Shown piece after piece: positions 7,862 to 16,060 of a stretch of 64,000 nt of DNA. Numbering within the stretch: position 1 is the stretch's first letter; each line of letters starts with the position of its first letter. Both the position numbers and the translations under genes were made by a program. The stretch lies in the NCBI GenBank assembly GCA_942493055.1, contig OW818680.1, forward strand, positions 2,294,001-2,358,000. Direction: 5' to 3'. The DNA comes from CAIZQW01 sp942493055 (GTDB lineage: Bacteria; Verrucomicrobiota; Kiritimatiellia; RFP12; UBA1067). The notes beneath the pieces were generated by a model. It did not search any database. It had not been told where the DNA came from and saw nothing but the letters and a program-made list of their open reading frames with translations.

Positions 7862-10273
7862 TTAAGGGGCAGAAGGAGACGTAGTAATTTTGTAGAACAG
7901 GGTCGCAGGACCCGATGAGGGCGGAGAGATCTCAAAGCGGTGCACCCCATTGCTTTCATTGATCCAGACGGGCTGTATGGATTGGTAGTCAGCCCATCCT
8001 GTTGGGTTCAACGTCGCATTGGTCTGTACACGATATGCCAAACCTCTTTCGCCCATAAACTGGATCGACATGGCCTGGTTAGTCAGTGCGGCATGTATGA
8101 TGATGGGAACCAGTCTCGGATCCGGCGTGTCCGGAGACCAGATGATGTCATCCACCCATCCAGCGTCCGTGCCGGAGGCAATGGAAGCATCCCGCCGATA
8201 TTCCCATCGCACCGTATGCGCTCCTGCACCCTCCACTCGGCGAACCACCTGTGTCCAACCACCATCTGTGCCTGAAATCGCATTCGTTACAATACCGTCG
8301 ATCCTGAACTGAAGATAATCCGCGTTCGCCTGGCTGGAGACCTTCCACCAGAACGAAACCGTGCCGCTATTGGTGACAACCGTCTCGAAGGCTGCGAATC
8401 CGTTATTGGGAATGATTCCCGTGCCGCCCAGCTTCACTGCAGCAGTGGCTGAAGGAGAACCGGCGGACGGGTCGACCGAGACACCTCCTGACGTCCCCTC
8501 ACTAGTGAAATTGCGCCCCCAGCAGCCTGCCGTCCGTGCGACGGAATCACGATAGGTGGCGCTCAGTAGCGCGGGAAAGGCCGGCACGATGACAGACGTC
8601 CCCCGAATAAAGCGGTCAACTGCATAACCAGCGCCACTTCCAGTCCATTCCGCGAACTCCTTATACAAGGGATCTGGGTCCGCGATGACGTTAAAAAATC
8701 CGCCAACCGGATACCAGCCACTTCCTGTTCCCTGCGCGACGGTCATTAGAACGCTATAGGTCGCTGTCACGGTCAAAGCCGAATCTGAAACAGTGACCGT
8801 GGTCGTTGCAGCGTGGATATCCCCCAAAGATGCCGCATCACCTATCCAGCGATAGAAGCGCTTGCCCTCTGCGGCATCCGCCTTGATAACCACTGATGAA
8901 CGGTTGGTATACAATCCGTCACCGGTTCCGTTCTCAACGCTGACAGAATAGAGGGGCGTCCAGGTTATCGCGTCGATCCAGCCGCAATCATCTCCATCAT
9001 AGACGCTTTCATCTTTTTCATATTCCCAGCGGAACGTGTGCGTCGTTTCAGGAGCGCCAAGAACCGTGACGGAGTGGCGAGCCCAGCTCGTAATGCCAGA
9101 GATTTGGATCGGGCCCGAGGAACTGACCTCATAGAAACTCAACCAGTCAAAGTCTTCTTCGCTCGACACCTTCCAGTCGAAAGAGAGTATACCCGGGCCT
9201 TTCGTGCTCCACTCAATTCCTGCCATCTGCCCGTCATCCAACAGGTCAGGCCCTCCCAGACGCAAGGATACGCCCGATGGGCCCGAGTGCTCAGGACTGA
9301 TCATAATTGCCGACTTAACACCGATATAACTGACAGCGACACCCACAACGGATGAGTCGTTGTCTGGAGCCGAGTAATTGAGCTTATAGGTGACAGTAGC
9401 ACTGGTATTCGTAGCACGATTGACAAATATAAAAAGTGGCTGATTCGTATCGGAAGCCACATACTTAAACGTACCCTGTAAATTCGTCAGCACCCCAGCA
9501 GGCGCCGTTGACGTTCCAACATAAAAATAGGCAGCCAGTTTTGAGACAAACGCGTTTGTTGAAACATCCGAAAAAGAGAACACGTTTGTATCTGCCGCCC
9601 GAAACCCTGTTATCTTAAACCAGTCATTCGTGTCCGTGCTGCTCAACCTGTGCGGCCCCTGCGCCGAAGTGCCGGCCATAATTAAAATATTCGTGGTCCC
9701 CGCCCGCGTGTCGTCATTTGTATCCCAGGCGTCTGTCAGAACGGGATTCGATGAATACGCCGCAAAATACTGTTCTGCCAAGGCCCGGGTCCGTCCTGCA
9801 AGCGGAGATCCGATTGCATAATTGCCAGCGGTGCGCCCGATATGACGCTGCTCAACAAGGACCTGTCCCTCTTTTTTCCAGTAGTACATCAGGAAGGGAT
9901 AGGAATCCAACGTCTGGGGAGCGCCCGGAGTAACACCCCACATCCAATTATAGAATGAATCTTGCGTGTTCTTGATGTAAATATAGATGTAGGGAGTCGA
10001 CTGCCTCCACGTGATGAATGCTGAATCAGACAAAGCCGTATCGTAGGCATTGCAATAGCCGCAAGCGGTAGAGCCCCAGATGGCGATGACAGGAATACCG
10101 TTGGCTTCAGCGTACGCTTTTGCAGCCGTCGAGTCAGAGCACCATTGGCCTGGCGTAGGGGTCGGGACCGTCGGCAAAGCGGCGGAAAGCGTATAAGAAG
10201 AAAAAGAGATATAAAGACACACAGCTGTTCGTGTGAATAAGGCACGCACACTAGGTATAGTTAAAATCTTCAC
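7862..10273 (-). CDS. Secreted thioredoxin-fold protein with jelly-roll and InlB-type repeats
   Basis: About 803 residues. No ATG is available near the 5-prime end. GTG at 10273 gives a compact start (Val-Lys-Ile-Leu...) followed by an export signal ending near SAALP; a TTG at 10309 would add 12 residues. After the signal comes a thioredoxin-like domain with CGYC (about residues 71-74), then about 200 residues of beta-rich sequence. Next are two jelly-roll/MAM-like modules (SLRLGG...FDWKVSS and VKLGG...FWWKVSS) flanking two InlB/Listeria-Bacteroides-type repeats (VENGTGDGLYTNRSS, VAQGTGSGWYPVG). The C-terminus is a further beta domain. It is an extracellular or cell-surface protein, probably adhesive or matrix-associated; a redox role is possible from CGYC. 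The upstream 195-bp leader is shared with the gene at 10754. Confidence 0.78.
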   Translation of the reverse strand: MKILTIPSVRALFTRTAVCLYISFSSYTLSAALPTVPTPTPGQWCSDSTAAKAYAEANGIPVIAIWGSTACGYCNAYDTALSDSAFITWRQSTPYIYIYIKNTQDSFYNWMWGVTPGAPQTLDSYPFLMYYWKKEGQVLVEQRHIGRTAGNYAIGSPLAGRTRALAEQYFAAYSSNPVLTDAWDTNDDTRAGTTNILIMAGTSAQGPHRLSSTDTNDWFKITGFRAADTNVFSFSDVSTNAFVSKLAAYFYVGTSTAPAGVLTNLQGTFKYVASDTNQPLFIFVNRATNTSATVTYKLNYSAPDNDSSVVGVAVSYIGVKSAIMISPEHSGPSGVSLRLGGPDLLDDGQMAGIEWSTKGPGILSFDWKVSSEEDFDWLSFYEVSSSGPIQISGITSWARHSVTVLGAPETTHTFRWEYEKDESVYDGDDCGWIDAITWTPLYSVSVENGTGDGLYTNRSSVVIKADAAEGKRFYRWIGDAASLGDIHAATTTVTVSDSALTVTATYSVLMTVAQGTGSGWYPVGGFFNVIADPDPLYKEFAEWTGSGAGYAVDRFIRGTSVIVPAFPALLSATYRDSVARTAGCWGRNFTSEGTSGGVSVDPSAGSPSATAAVKLGGTGIIPNNGFAAFETVVTNSGTVSFWWKVSSQANADYLQFRIDGIVTNAISGTDGGWTQVVRRVEGAGAHTVRWEYRRDASIASGTDAGWVDDIIWSPDTPDPRLVPIIIHAALTNQAMSIQFMGERGLAYRVQTNATLNPTGWADYQSIQPVWINESNGVHRFEISPPSSGPATLFYKITTSPSAP

Positions 10274-10416
10274 ATTTTTAATTCTGATACAGAGGGGATG
10301 AATAGTCAACCATAAAACTGGACTTTCTTCACTAATTCAGTAATTTTCGCGCCGGACAGAAGAAAACCATGGTTTGACCTTACTTTAACAGCAGGCATGG
10401 GGATCGTAGCTAAGAA

Positions 10417-10615
10417 TTCAATAATTTATCTTATGTCTTGTTTTCTCCAAGGATTCGGAGGGTCTACCGGTACGTATTGAAAAGCTCCCGGCGACCCACC
10501 CCGCGGGTCATGATAGCACACCACCCGCCCGGCCTGTGATGTCTTAAATGTCTTGGCATGCATACACAACGAGCAGGTCACCGCAATCCCAATATTGAAT
10601 TTTTAGCTGCGACCC
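10417..10615 (-). promoter_or_regulatory. Conserved structured leader, copy 1
   Basis: A roughly 195-bp sequence located 144 bp upstream of the start of the minus-strand secreted protein, repeated 141 bp upstream of the next minus-strand gene (11839-12033). Read on the minus strand it can form a 6-bp stem (bases 10523-10528 with 10503-10508, 14-nt loop) and a hairpin CTCC/GGAG (10445-10460). The equal position relative to two different genes suggests a promoter plus 5-prime leader, possibly a riboswitch or another cis-acting RNA. The rest of the 10274-10753 gap shows no gene. Confidence 0.5.
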
Positions 10616-10753
10616 CAGGCCTCCCCGCGTAGGTGAACCAATGATGATGCAGGCAATCAGTGCGACCAACGTGCCTCGCAATGGCGATCCGTTAGCAGAA
10701 GGCCCATGGCGTGAGTTTGCGGTATCGTTGAAAGTGAAATTGGAGCTATGCCA

Positions 10754-11698
10754 TCATTTTTGCCTTGCCGTTGAACGCACAGGCACCTGAGAATTCTCAC
10801 CGCCGGGACGCGGAACAATTCTCACGATGTTCCCGGTGATTTGGATCTTCGTGCCGGTCGCATCGCACACCAGCTTCAAGACGTCATAGAGACTGATGTG
10901 ACGTACGCTCATGGCGGGAACCACGGGAATGCCTGCTGTCGCCGAGGCAGAGGCCGCGAACGGATCGTTCGGGCTGGCTGCTGGCGTAGCCGGCTCCGGG
11001 AGGCGAAGCGCCAGAACCACGTTCACCCCACTATCAGGATCGTCCTCCTTTTGACCGACCAAGCGGAAGAACTCGACGGCCTCCAAAAGGTTCGCCGGCG
11101 GGCGAAAGGTCACTTCTGGAATCACAATGCTCTTCATCTTCTTTTCGACGAGCTGCTCGGCGACCTGGGTCTGTCGAGCGGAGAGACGCGCTAAATCATT
11201 GTACGAAACCGTCGGCAGCCCTTTATCCGGATCACTCAACGGAACAACCATGACCACATTCCCGGTGATATAGAATTTCATGCCCGTCAAATCACAGACC
11301 AACTTCAAGGTTTCATAGAGCGTAACTTGACGTATCCATATCGCTGGAACCGTCGGAACGGCTGTTTTCGCTGTTGCGGAAGCAGTCACATTTGATATGG
11401 CCTGAGGCAGCTTCAGAATAAAGTTTACGCCGCGCTGATTCAGGGGGCTTTCGGGATCGTCATAATCCATACTGGCCGCCTTTAAGAAGTCGATAAAATC
11501 CACAAGGGTCGCCGGTGGGCGGAAGACCACCTCCGGAAGCACAATACCCATGAGCTTCTGATACACAAGCTGCTCGGCGCTCTTGGGCGCAGACATACGA
11601 GACGTGTTGTTGGTTGCCGGCTTCACGCTGTCGGCAAAGGATAGATTTGAAAGCATGAGGCTCGCGACAACGAGGGAGAGTACGGAGTTACTGTTCAT
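10754..11698 (-). CDS. Secreted protein with two secretin-N (STN)-like repeats
   Basis: 314 residues; ATG 11698 is preceded by AAAGGAGC. An N-terminal signal peptide ends near FADS. Two homologous halves follow (about residues 45-150 and 175-295), each with IV(L/I)PEVxFRPPA, a central variable segment, and a closing block (TLYETLKLVCDLTGMKFYITGN, split here as two strands and a helix; second half SLYDVLKLVCDATGTKIQ). The closing block resembles the short STN domain that precedes secretins and TonB-dependent receptors and is abundant in PVC exported proteins. Role unknown; periplasmic binding or an accessory of a secretion system is possible. It shares its upstream leader with the gene at 7862. 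Confidence 0.78.
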   Translation of the reverse strand: MNSNSVLSLVVASLMLSNLSFADSVKPATNNTSRMSAPKSAEQLVYQKLMGIVLPEVVFRPPATLVDFIDFLKAASMDYDDPESPLNQRGVNFILKLPQAISNVTASATAKTAVPTVPAIWIRQVTLYETLKLVCDLTGMKFYITGNVVMVVPLSDPDKGLPTVSYNDLARLSARQTQVAEQLVEKKMKSIVIPEVTFRPPANLLEAVEFFRLVGQKEDDPDSGVNVVLALRLPEPATPAASPNDPFAASASATAGIPVVPAMSVRHISLYDVLKLVCDATGTKIQITGNIVRIVPRPGGENSQVPVRSTARQK

Positions 11699-11838
11699 AG
11701 CTGCTCCTTTTTAAATAACACACATTTGATTGTTCAACGTTACCAAGGCATCCTGCGCACGTCAAGGGCAAAGAACGGGGGGCTTTTTTTATTGGGTGCT
11801 GGTTCAACAAAAAGGACAAATGGGCGTAGCAAAATTTC

Positions 11839-12033
11839 AATAATTGATCTCATATCTTGTTTTCCCCAAGGATTCGGAGTGTCTTACGGTACGCTATTGA
11901 AAAGCTCCCGGCGACCCAACCCGCGGGGCGTGATAGGGTGCCCCCCACCCAGCCTGTGATGCCTTAAATGTCTTGGCGTGCGTACACAACAAACAGGCCA
12001 ATTCAATCAAAATATTGAATTTTTAGCTACGAC
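11839..12033 (-). promoter_or_regulatory. Conserved structured leader, copy 2
   Basis: Second copy of the 195-bp leader, 141 bp upstream of ATG 11698. The 6-bp stem is kept with a compensatory change: GCGGGT/ACCCGC in copy 1 becomes GTGGGG/CCCCGC here (11943-11948 with 11923-11928), with the same 14-nt loop. The second hairpin is kept as CTCC/GGGG with one wobble pair (11864-11879). Confidence 0.5.
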
Positions 12034-12187
12034 CTTAAGTGCTCCCCTACCGGTTTAACATGCCGTGACAGGAACTACAGTAATCACGATATTTTGTGCA
12101 GAAGACTTTCGTGAAAGTGTATGAAGCGTATGTGGGCCTATAGGTTAATATCTGTCTTGCGTAGGCGTGAGCTGTTCTCTGACGAGA

Positions 12188-12320
12188 CCTGTGCTGTAGT
12201 AGAGTCGAATTATTAATGACGGTCTTAATATGCAGCCTCTTGACAGTCACTACCCGAAAGGGTAAACTACATCCCAGTTGCGCAGTGTTTTGCCTGCGAG
12301 AAGCAGGACCAACAATACTG
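12188..12320 (+). promoter_or_regulatory. Promoter-bearing cassette repeat, copy B
   Basis: TTGACA at 12240-12245, a 17-bp spacer and TAAACT at 12263-12268 form a good sigma-70-type promoter about 90 bp upstream of the DUF5343 gene. The spacer contains the small palindrome ACCCGAAAGGGT. Homology to copy C (14747-14880) covers about 130 bp, beginning at the GTGCTRTAG motif. The stretch 12034-12187 shows no gene. Confidence 0.6.
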
Positions 12321-12357
12321 TTGATCTATAATAATATGACAAAGATAGAGGAGGTCG

Positions 12358-13041
12358 ATGATGGCGAATAGCTTGCCGTATCTCGCTTCACCCGGGACAA
12401 TCGAGAAGGCACTTGAAAAGATCAAGAGTGTCCCAACGCCAGCGAAAGTGACACAAGATTTCGTGAAGGCCAAGCTACTGATCAAAGGTGGCGCAGGTAA
12501 TGCCATTGCTGCGTACCTGAAGAAGATAGGGCTTGTAAACGCCGATGGCACTCCGTCAAACCTGTACATTAAGTTCAGAAACCCCGCGTCCTGCAGTGCC
12601 GCCGCCGCAGAAGCCTTTCGCATCGGATATGCTGCCCTGTACGAGCATAACGAGTATGCACATGATCTGCCAGAGAATGACATAAAGGGGCTCATTATCC
12701 AAATCACGGGATGCGCTGAGGATGCAAGAACAATAGCATTCATACTGTCATGCATTAAGCACTTGAAAAAGTTTGCTAACTTTGATGCCATACTTGATGC
12801 TGGATCAGTGCAGCAAGAAGAGGAGCAAGAGCCGAAACAACTCCCTGCACTCGCACCTGCGAGACCTCACCAAGAATCGCAACCTCAGACGCCGCCAATC
12901 CAAAGCCGCAAGCTGGGAATGAACCTTTCATACACGATCAATCTCAACCTACCTCCATCAACCGATATTGCGGTTTTTAACGCGATCTTTAAAAGCCTAA
13001 AAGAGAACTTGCTGAGGGATATTGATGAGCACTCAAGCTGA
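12358..13041 (+). CDS. DUF5343 family protein
   Basis: 227 residues. ATG 12358 (or the adjacent ATG 12361) follows AGGAGG. Residues 3-140 match the DUF5343 pattern: LPYL.SPGT, EKALEKIK, VTQDF, a KGG motif, LKKIGLVNADGTPS, then a helical stretch with AAAEAFRIGY, YEHNEYAH and LKKFANF. A Gln/Pro-rich linker (about 150-180) leads to a C-terminal domain (MNLSYTINLNLPPSTD...). DUF5343 is an uncharacterised, mostly winged-helix-like family of accessory and defence regions. The gene overlaps the next one by 17 bp and forms a two-gene unit with it. In the context of a HEPN partner it could be the regulatory or neutralising component, but this is inference. Confidence 0.82.
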   Translation: MMANSLPYLASPGTIEKALEKIKSVPTPAKVTQDFVKAKLLIKGGAGNAIAAYLKKIGLVNADGTPSNLYIKFRNPASCSAAAAEAFRIGYAALYEHNEYAHDLPENDIKGLIIQITGCAEDARTIAFILSCIKHLKKFANFDAILDAGSVQQEEEQEPKQLPALAPARPHQESQPQTPPIQSRKLGMNLSYTINLNLPPSTDIAVFNAIFKSLKENLLRDIDEHSS

Positions 13042-13639
13042 GAACATTGTCCGACTCTTCGGCATGACAGGGCAACTGATCACGGAGGATCTTTCCTCCG
13101 TTGAAGAGGAGTTCTCTCTTGAGTTGGGACACATGCCCACTGAAGTTATTCGGGAGAGTGAGTACTACCCTCAGTTTGAGCACAGCGTGCGCAAGGAAGC
13201 CGCAACAATGGCTGCCTATTATGAGATATTCTACTGCCTCGAAAAATCTATACGAAAACTGATTCGAGAACAGATGGAATCGGACCCAGATGATTGGTGG
13301 GTAACGAAGAAGATTCCAGAGCATGTTGATGTGGAGGTCCGCAAGAGGCTCAAGAATGAGATCGACGCGGGTGTTACACAGAGATCCACCGATAAACTTG
13401 ACTACACTACTTTCGGAGAATTGACCGTCATCATAACGAGCAATTGGGATGTGTTTGGCAGTGTATTCAACAGCAAGAGAGCCGTCGAACGCGTTCTTTC
13501 AAACCTGAATACGCTTCGCTCTCCTATTGCACACTGCTCTCTCATCTCGGATGATGAAGTCGTTCGCCTCAGATTAACAGTGCACGACTGGTTTAGACTG
13601 ATGGGATCCAACAAAGCCATGGACGGCGACGAAGAATAG
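13025..13639 (+). CDS. HEPN-domain protein (Swt1-like), probable RNase effector
   Basis: 204 residues from ATG 13025; its start lies inside the end of the DUF5343 gene, indicating translational coupling. The C-terminal half carries the HEPN signature R-x4-H (RSPIAH, Arg165/His170) within a helical context (LNTLRSPIAHCSL...VHDWFRLM), resembling the HEPN domain named after Swt1. HEPN proteins of this class are typically metal-independent endoribonucleases used as toxins or abortive-infection effectors. The N-terminal 100 residues are helical and acidic. The last codons and stop lie inside a palindrome resembling an attC site (13606-13690). Catalytic residues are present, so activity is plausible; the target is unknown. 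Confidence 0.78.
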   Translation: MSTQAENIVRLFGMTGQLITEDLSSVEEEFSLELGHMPTEVIRESEYYPQFEHSVRKEAATMAAYYEIFYCLEKSIRKLIREQMESDPDDWWVTKKIPEHVDVEVRKRLKNEIDAGVTQRSTDKLDYTTFGELTVIITSNWDVFGSVFNSKRAVERVLSNLNTLRSPIAHCSLISDDEVVRLRLTVHDWFRLMGSNKAMDGDEE

Positions 13640-13690
13640 CGTGCTGCTTTGCTCCGCGCTATTCCGCCCACGTCATGGCTAACGTTGGGG
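13606..13690 (+). other. attC-like recombination site 1
   Basis: R-double-prime box ATCCAAC (13606-13612) fits RYYYAAC exactly, and its complement is in ACGTTGG at 13682-13688, where the R-prime box GTTGGGG (13684-13690) fits GTTRRRY at six of seven positions. The inner arms AGCCATG-G-ACG (13615-13625) and CGT-CATGGCT (13671-13680) pair with one extrahelical G, as expected for folded attC sites. GAATAGCG/CGCTATTC (13634-13641, 13657-13664) forms the terminal stem. The HEPN stop codon lies within the site, as is usual for gene cassettes. Confidence 0.65.
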
Positions 13691-13699
13691 ATTTAAAAT

Positions 13700-14464
13700 A
13701 TGATAACCAAACACGTGCTTCAACGCACCCACCGAATTCGTTATGGCAAAGCGCTAGCCACTTGCTTTACTCTCGATATTGACTCAAAGCAATACATCAT
13801 CACAGCAAAGCATGTGGTACAGGATATTAAGGACGGAGACGCGGTTGACTTCTTTCGTGGCGAAGAATGGCATAGCATTCCTGTGGAACTGGTTGGCCAC
13901 GCCAAGGACAACATTGACATCTCCGTCCTTTCTCCGGCTGTGGGCATCTCTCCTCGGCACAAATTGCGTACCGGCTTCCCTCTCGCCCTCGGCATGGATG
14001 CATATTTCTTAGGGTTTCCCTTCGGGATGTATAGTACGATGAAGAAGGACAATTTTGACTTCCCCCTCCCTCTCGTTCGAAAAGCATCCATCGCCGGCTT
14101 TGGCGACGCCCACATGTCGCATGAAATCTATCTTGACGGGTTCAACAATCCGGGCTTCTCTGGTGGGCCAGTAGTCGTAGGCATTCCTGTGGAACTCAGA
14201 ATCTTGGATCCTGGGAAGTATAAAGGGCAATATCCATACCATGTTGTGGGTGTAATTTCTGGATATCGAATTGACTACACCAGCATTGCGGATCCAACAG
14301 GCAAGGATACAGGTCTCATGGCAAGAGGAAACTCCGGACTAGTTGTCGCCCACTCTATTGAAGAGGCGCTCAAGCTGATCAGAGCCAACCCGATAGGATA
14401 CCCGTTGAAGGATCAGAACAAGGTCAAAGATGATACTGCCGAGAAGCTCGCCAGATCATCATGA
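13700..14464 (+). CDS. Trypsin-like serine protease
   Basis: 254 residues, ATG 13700, ten bases after the end of attC-like site 1. The chymotrypsin-fold triad is visible: His38 in ITAKHVV, Asp73 in DNIDISVL, Ser154 in GFSGGP. There is no signal peptide or PDZ domain, so this is a stand-alone intracellular protease of S1/DegP-like fold. Such minimal trypsin-like proteases are recurrent in defence islands and cassette arrays, where they may act as effectors activated by a partner. The last 20 codons and the stop overlap a second palindrome (14414-14475). The cassette, taken from GTT to GTT, is about 786 bp and contains only this gene. Confidence 0.85.
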   Translation: MITKHVLQRTHRIRYGKALATCFTLDIDSKQYIITAKHVVQDIKDGDAVDFFRGEEWHSIPVELVGHAKDNIDISVLSPAVGISPRHKLRTGFPLALGMDAYFLGFPFGMYSTMKKDNFDFPLPLVRKASIAGFGDAHMSHEIYLDGFNNPGFSGGPVVVGIPVELRILDPGKYKGQYPYHVVGVISGYRIDYTSIADPTGKDTGLMARGNSGLVVAHSIEEALKLIRANPIGYPLKDQNKVKDDTAEKLARSS

Positions 14465-14475
14465 CAAGCGTTCTG
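14414..14475 (+). other. attC-like recombination site 2
   Basis: Nested complementary arms on both sides of the protease stop codon: CAGAAC/GTTCTG (14414-14419, 14470-14475), GTC/GAC, ATGAT/ATCAT, CTG/CAG and CGAG/CTCG, interrupted by an unpaired A and a C-C mismatch. The outer boxes deviate from the RYYYAAC/GTTRRRY consensus, but the architecture matches site 1. Confidence 0.5.
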
Positions 14476-14566
14476 GACTGGGTGGCACGGAACCGGGCAC
14501 ATATGGAACATACGCTTGATTCCGACTCCTTGGCATATTCAAAGGACTTGGGTTGAGACTCCACAT

Positions 14567-14700
14567 ACGGAACATACGCTTCTTTTTAACCTTTTGCGTA
14601 TAGAAAAGAATGATGATGTAGAGGTGAATGATAGAGCGTTATACGTAAGGACTTCCGCGCAAGCGTATGAAGCGTATGTGCTCCTGTTAAGGCGTTAGGC
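14567..14700 (+). other. attC-like recombination site 3
   Basis: Ends with GTTAGGC (14694-14700), a perfect GTTRRRY R-prime box. A 10-bp arm ACATACGCTT (14572-14581) pairs with AAGCGTATGT (14670-14679); a second left arm copy lies at 14508-14517 and a second right arm at 14661-14669. The block 14478-14566 contains no convincing gene. A perfect 14-bp palindrome, GGCCGGGCCCGGCC, follows at about 14704. Confidence 0.45.
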
Positions 14701-14746
14701 AAGGCCGGGCCCGGCCTCGCGTAAACTCCTCCCCGACTAAACTTCC

Positions 14747-14880
14747 GTGCTATAGCAAAGCCGAGGCATTAACGACGGTCTTGGTACGAAGCCTTTTGGC
14801 CTCCTTGACAGTCATGCACCCGAAGAGGTAAACTTCCTGCCAATTGTGTAGGTGGTCTCCTGCGTGAAGCTAACTCAATA
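14747..14880 (+). promoter_or_regulatory. Promoter-bearing cassette repeat, copy C
   Basis: TTGACA at 14805-14810, an 18-bp spacer and TAAACT at 14829-14834, about 75 bp upstream of the gene at 14908. The sequence is homologous to copy B over about 130 bp, including the ATTAAYGACGGTCTT block and the spacer motif CCCGAAGAGG. Confidence 0.6.
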
Positions 14881-14907
14881 AAACTGTTCAGCAAAGGAAG
14901 CAAACAA

Positions 14908-15594
14908 ATGACATTTGACAGAGACAAGTCATTCGACCAATCTTTTAAGAATATTCCTCATTTGAAATGGTACCCGTATATTGGATCTGATTTTCATAAA
15001 GGCGGAAATAGATTGATGATTTTCGCCCACAATATGGCCGTTGAAAAAGATAAGGCAGCAGAGTTTCTAAAGAAAGCTGAAGATCCTGCATACTGGGCTG
15101 ACAATATTCATCAGTACATCTACTGGAAGGGTAAGTGGACAAGGGCACCGCGTGCCTTCATCAAGGGGGCTCTAGGACTAAAACAAGATTACGATGAAAA
15201 ATCTGGAGCATCAGTACGTGACCGTGTGAACACCTTCGTGAATCAAATCGCATACGTTAATTTTATTCAAGATGTGGTAGTTTCTGACACACATCTGACT
15301 GTAGGTACCCCAGAGCAAATTCGTGTTAGCAAAGCAATAAACAAAGAGATTTTAAACATTCTCAAAGTTACGCATTGTATTGCGTGGGGAAAACCCACTT
15401 ATGAGTATTTAAAACACATTGAAGGATACACTGTTAAATCTGAACGTTCAGAAGGAAAAAAGGGCTTTTCATCTTGTGTCATTGATGCAGTTGATTTTGA
15501 ATTTAAACTGTTGAAAGTTTTTCATCCATCAATGCCTTCATTTTCCCCCTTTTCAGCGAAGACCCATCAAATCATATCAGCCTTTCTTGGGTAA
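14908..15594 (+). CDS. Cassette protein, possible uracil-DNA-glycosylase fold
   Basis: 228 residues, ATG 14908 with AAAGGAAG upstream. The segment PYIGSDFHKGGNRLMIFAHNMAV near the start, shown here in pieces (PYIGSDFH, then RLMIFAHN), and KVFHPSMPSF near the C-terminus recall the beginning and the HPS loop of uracil-DNA-glycosylase-superfamily hypothetical proteins. The catalytic motifs are not clear enough for an enzymatic call. It is AT-richer than the chromosomal genes, consistent with transfer. It is driven by repeat copy C. Downstream, 15595-16060 has no convincing gene: it holds a Pro/Leu-rich open frame without a ribosome binding site and a GGCCCGGCCCGGCC palindrome near 15680. Confidence 0.6.
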   Translation: MTFDRDKSFDQSFKNIPHLKWYPYIGSDFHKGGNRLMIFAHNMAVEKDKAAEFLKKAEDPAYWADNIHQYIYWKGKWTRAPRAFIKGALGLKQDYDEKSGASVRDRVNTFVNQIAYVNFIQDVVVSDTHLTVGTPEQIRVSKAINKEILNILKVTHCIAWGKPTYEYLKHIEGYTVKSERSEGKKGFSSCVIDAVDFEFKLLKVFHPSMPSFSPFSAKTHQIISAFLG

Positions 15595-16060
15595 TACAGT
15601 GTCAGCCAGTTGCTCCAGCGTACTCAACAGGGTTCGCCCCATTGAGACGATGAGCATGAAGTTTTCTTGTGCGCCTATAGGCCCGGCCCGGCCTTGCGCA
15701 AGCTTAAGCCTGGCCTTACTCCATCAACCCCCTTAAATCCCCTGATTTGCGCCTATAGCGATCCTATGCCGCTCCTATTAAGCCCCTTGCTTCTCCTAAT
15801 ACGACTGACACTTCCTGTCTTATCAATATGCTTCTTGTTCACAGCAATGACAGGGCTATGTCTTTCGATAAGCATCTTGTATGTGATAGGACAGTCTGAC
15901 TTGCATTAATATTCAATATAGGATCTTGACGATTACCTCACCTTCCTATAATCTAAAACCATCCTCAAGGGCATGGTTGTCCATGAGGTACTCTCAAAAC
16001 AAAGGTCCCCGAACGTAAGCCCTTAAGGATTCATAAATCCAACTTTGATATGGAGAAACT

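Noticed and set aside
15667..15909. 80-codon frame with a hydrophobic middle
   Set aside because: No ribosome binding site, Pro/Leu low-complexity product, and it covers GC-rich palindromic DNA; kept as non-coding.
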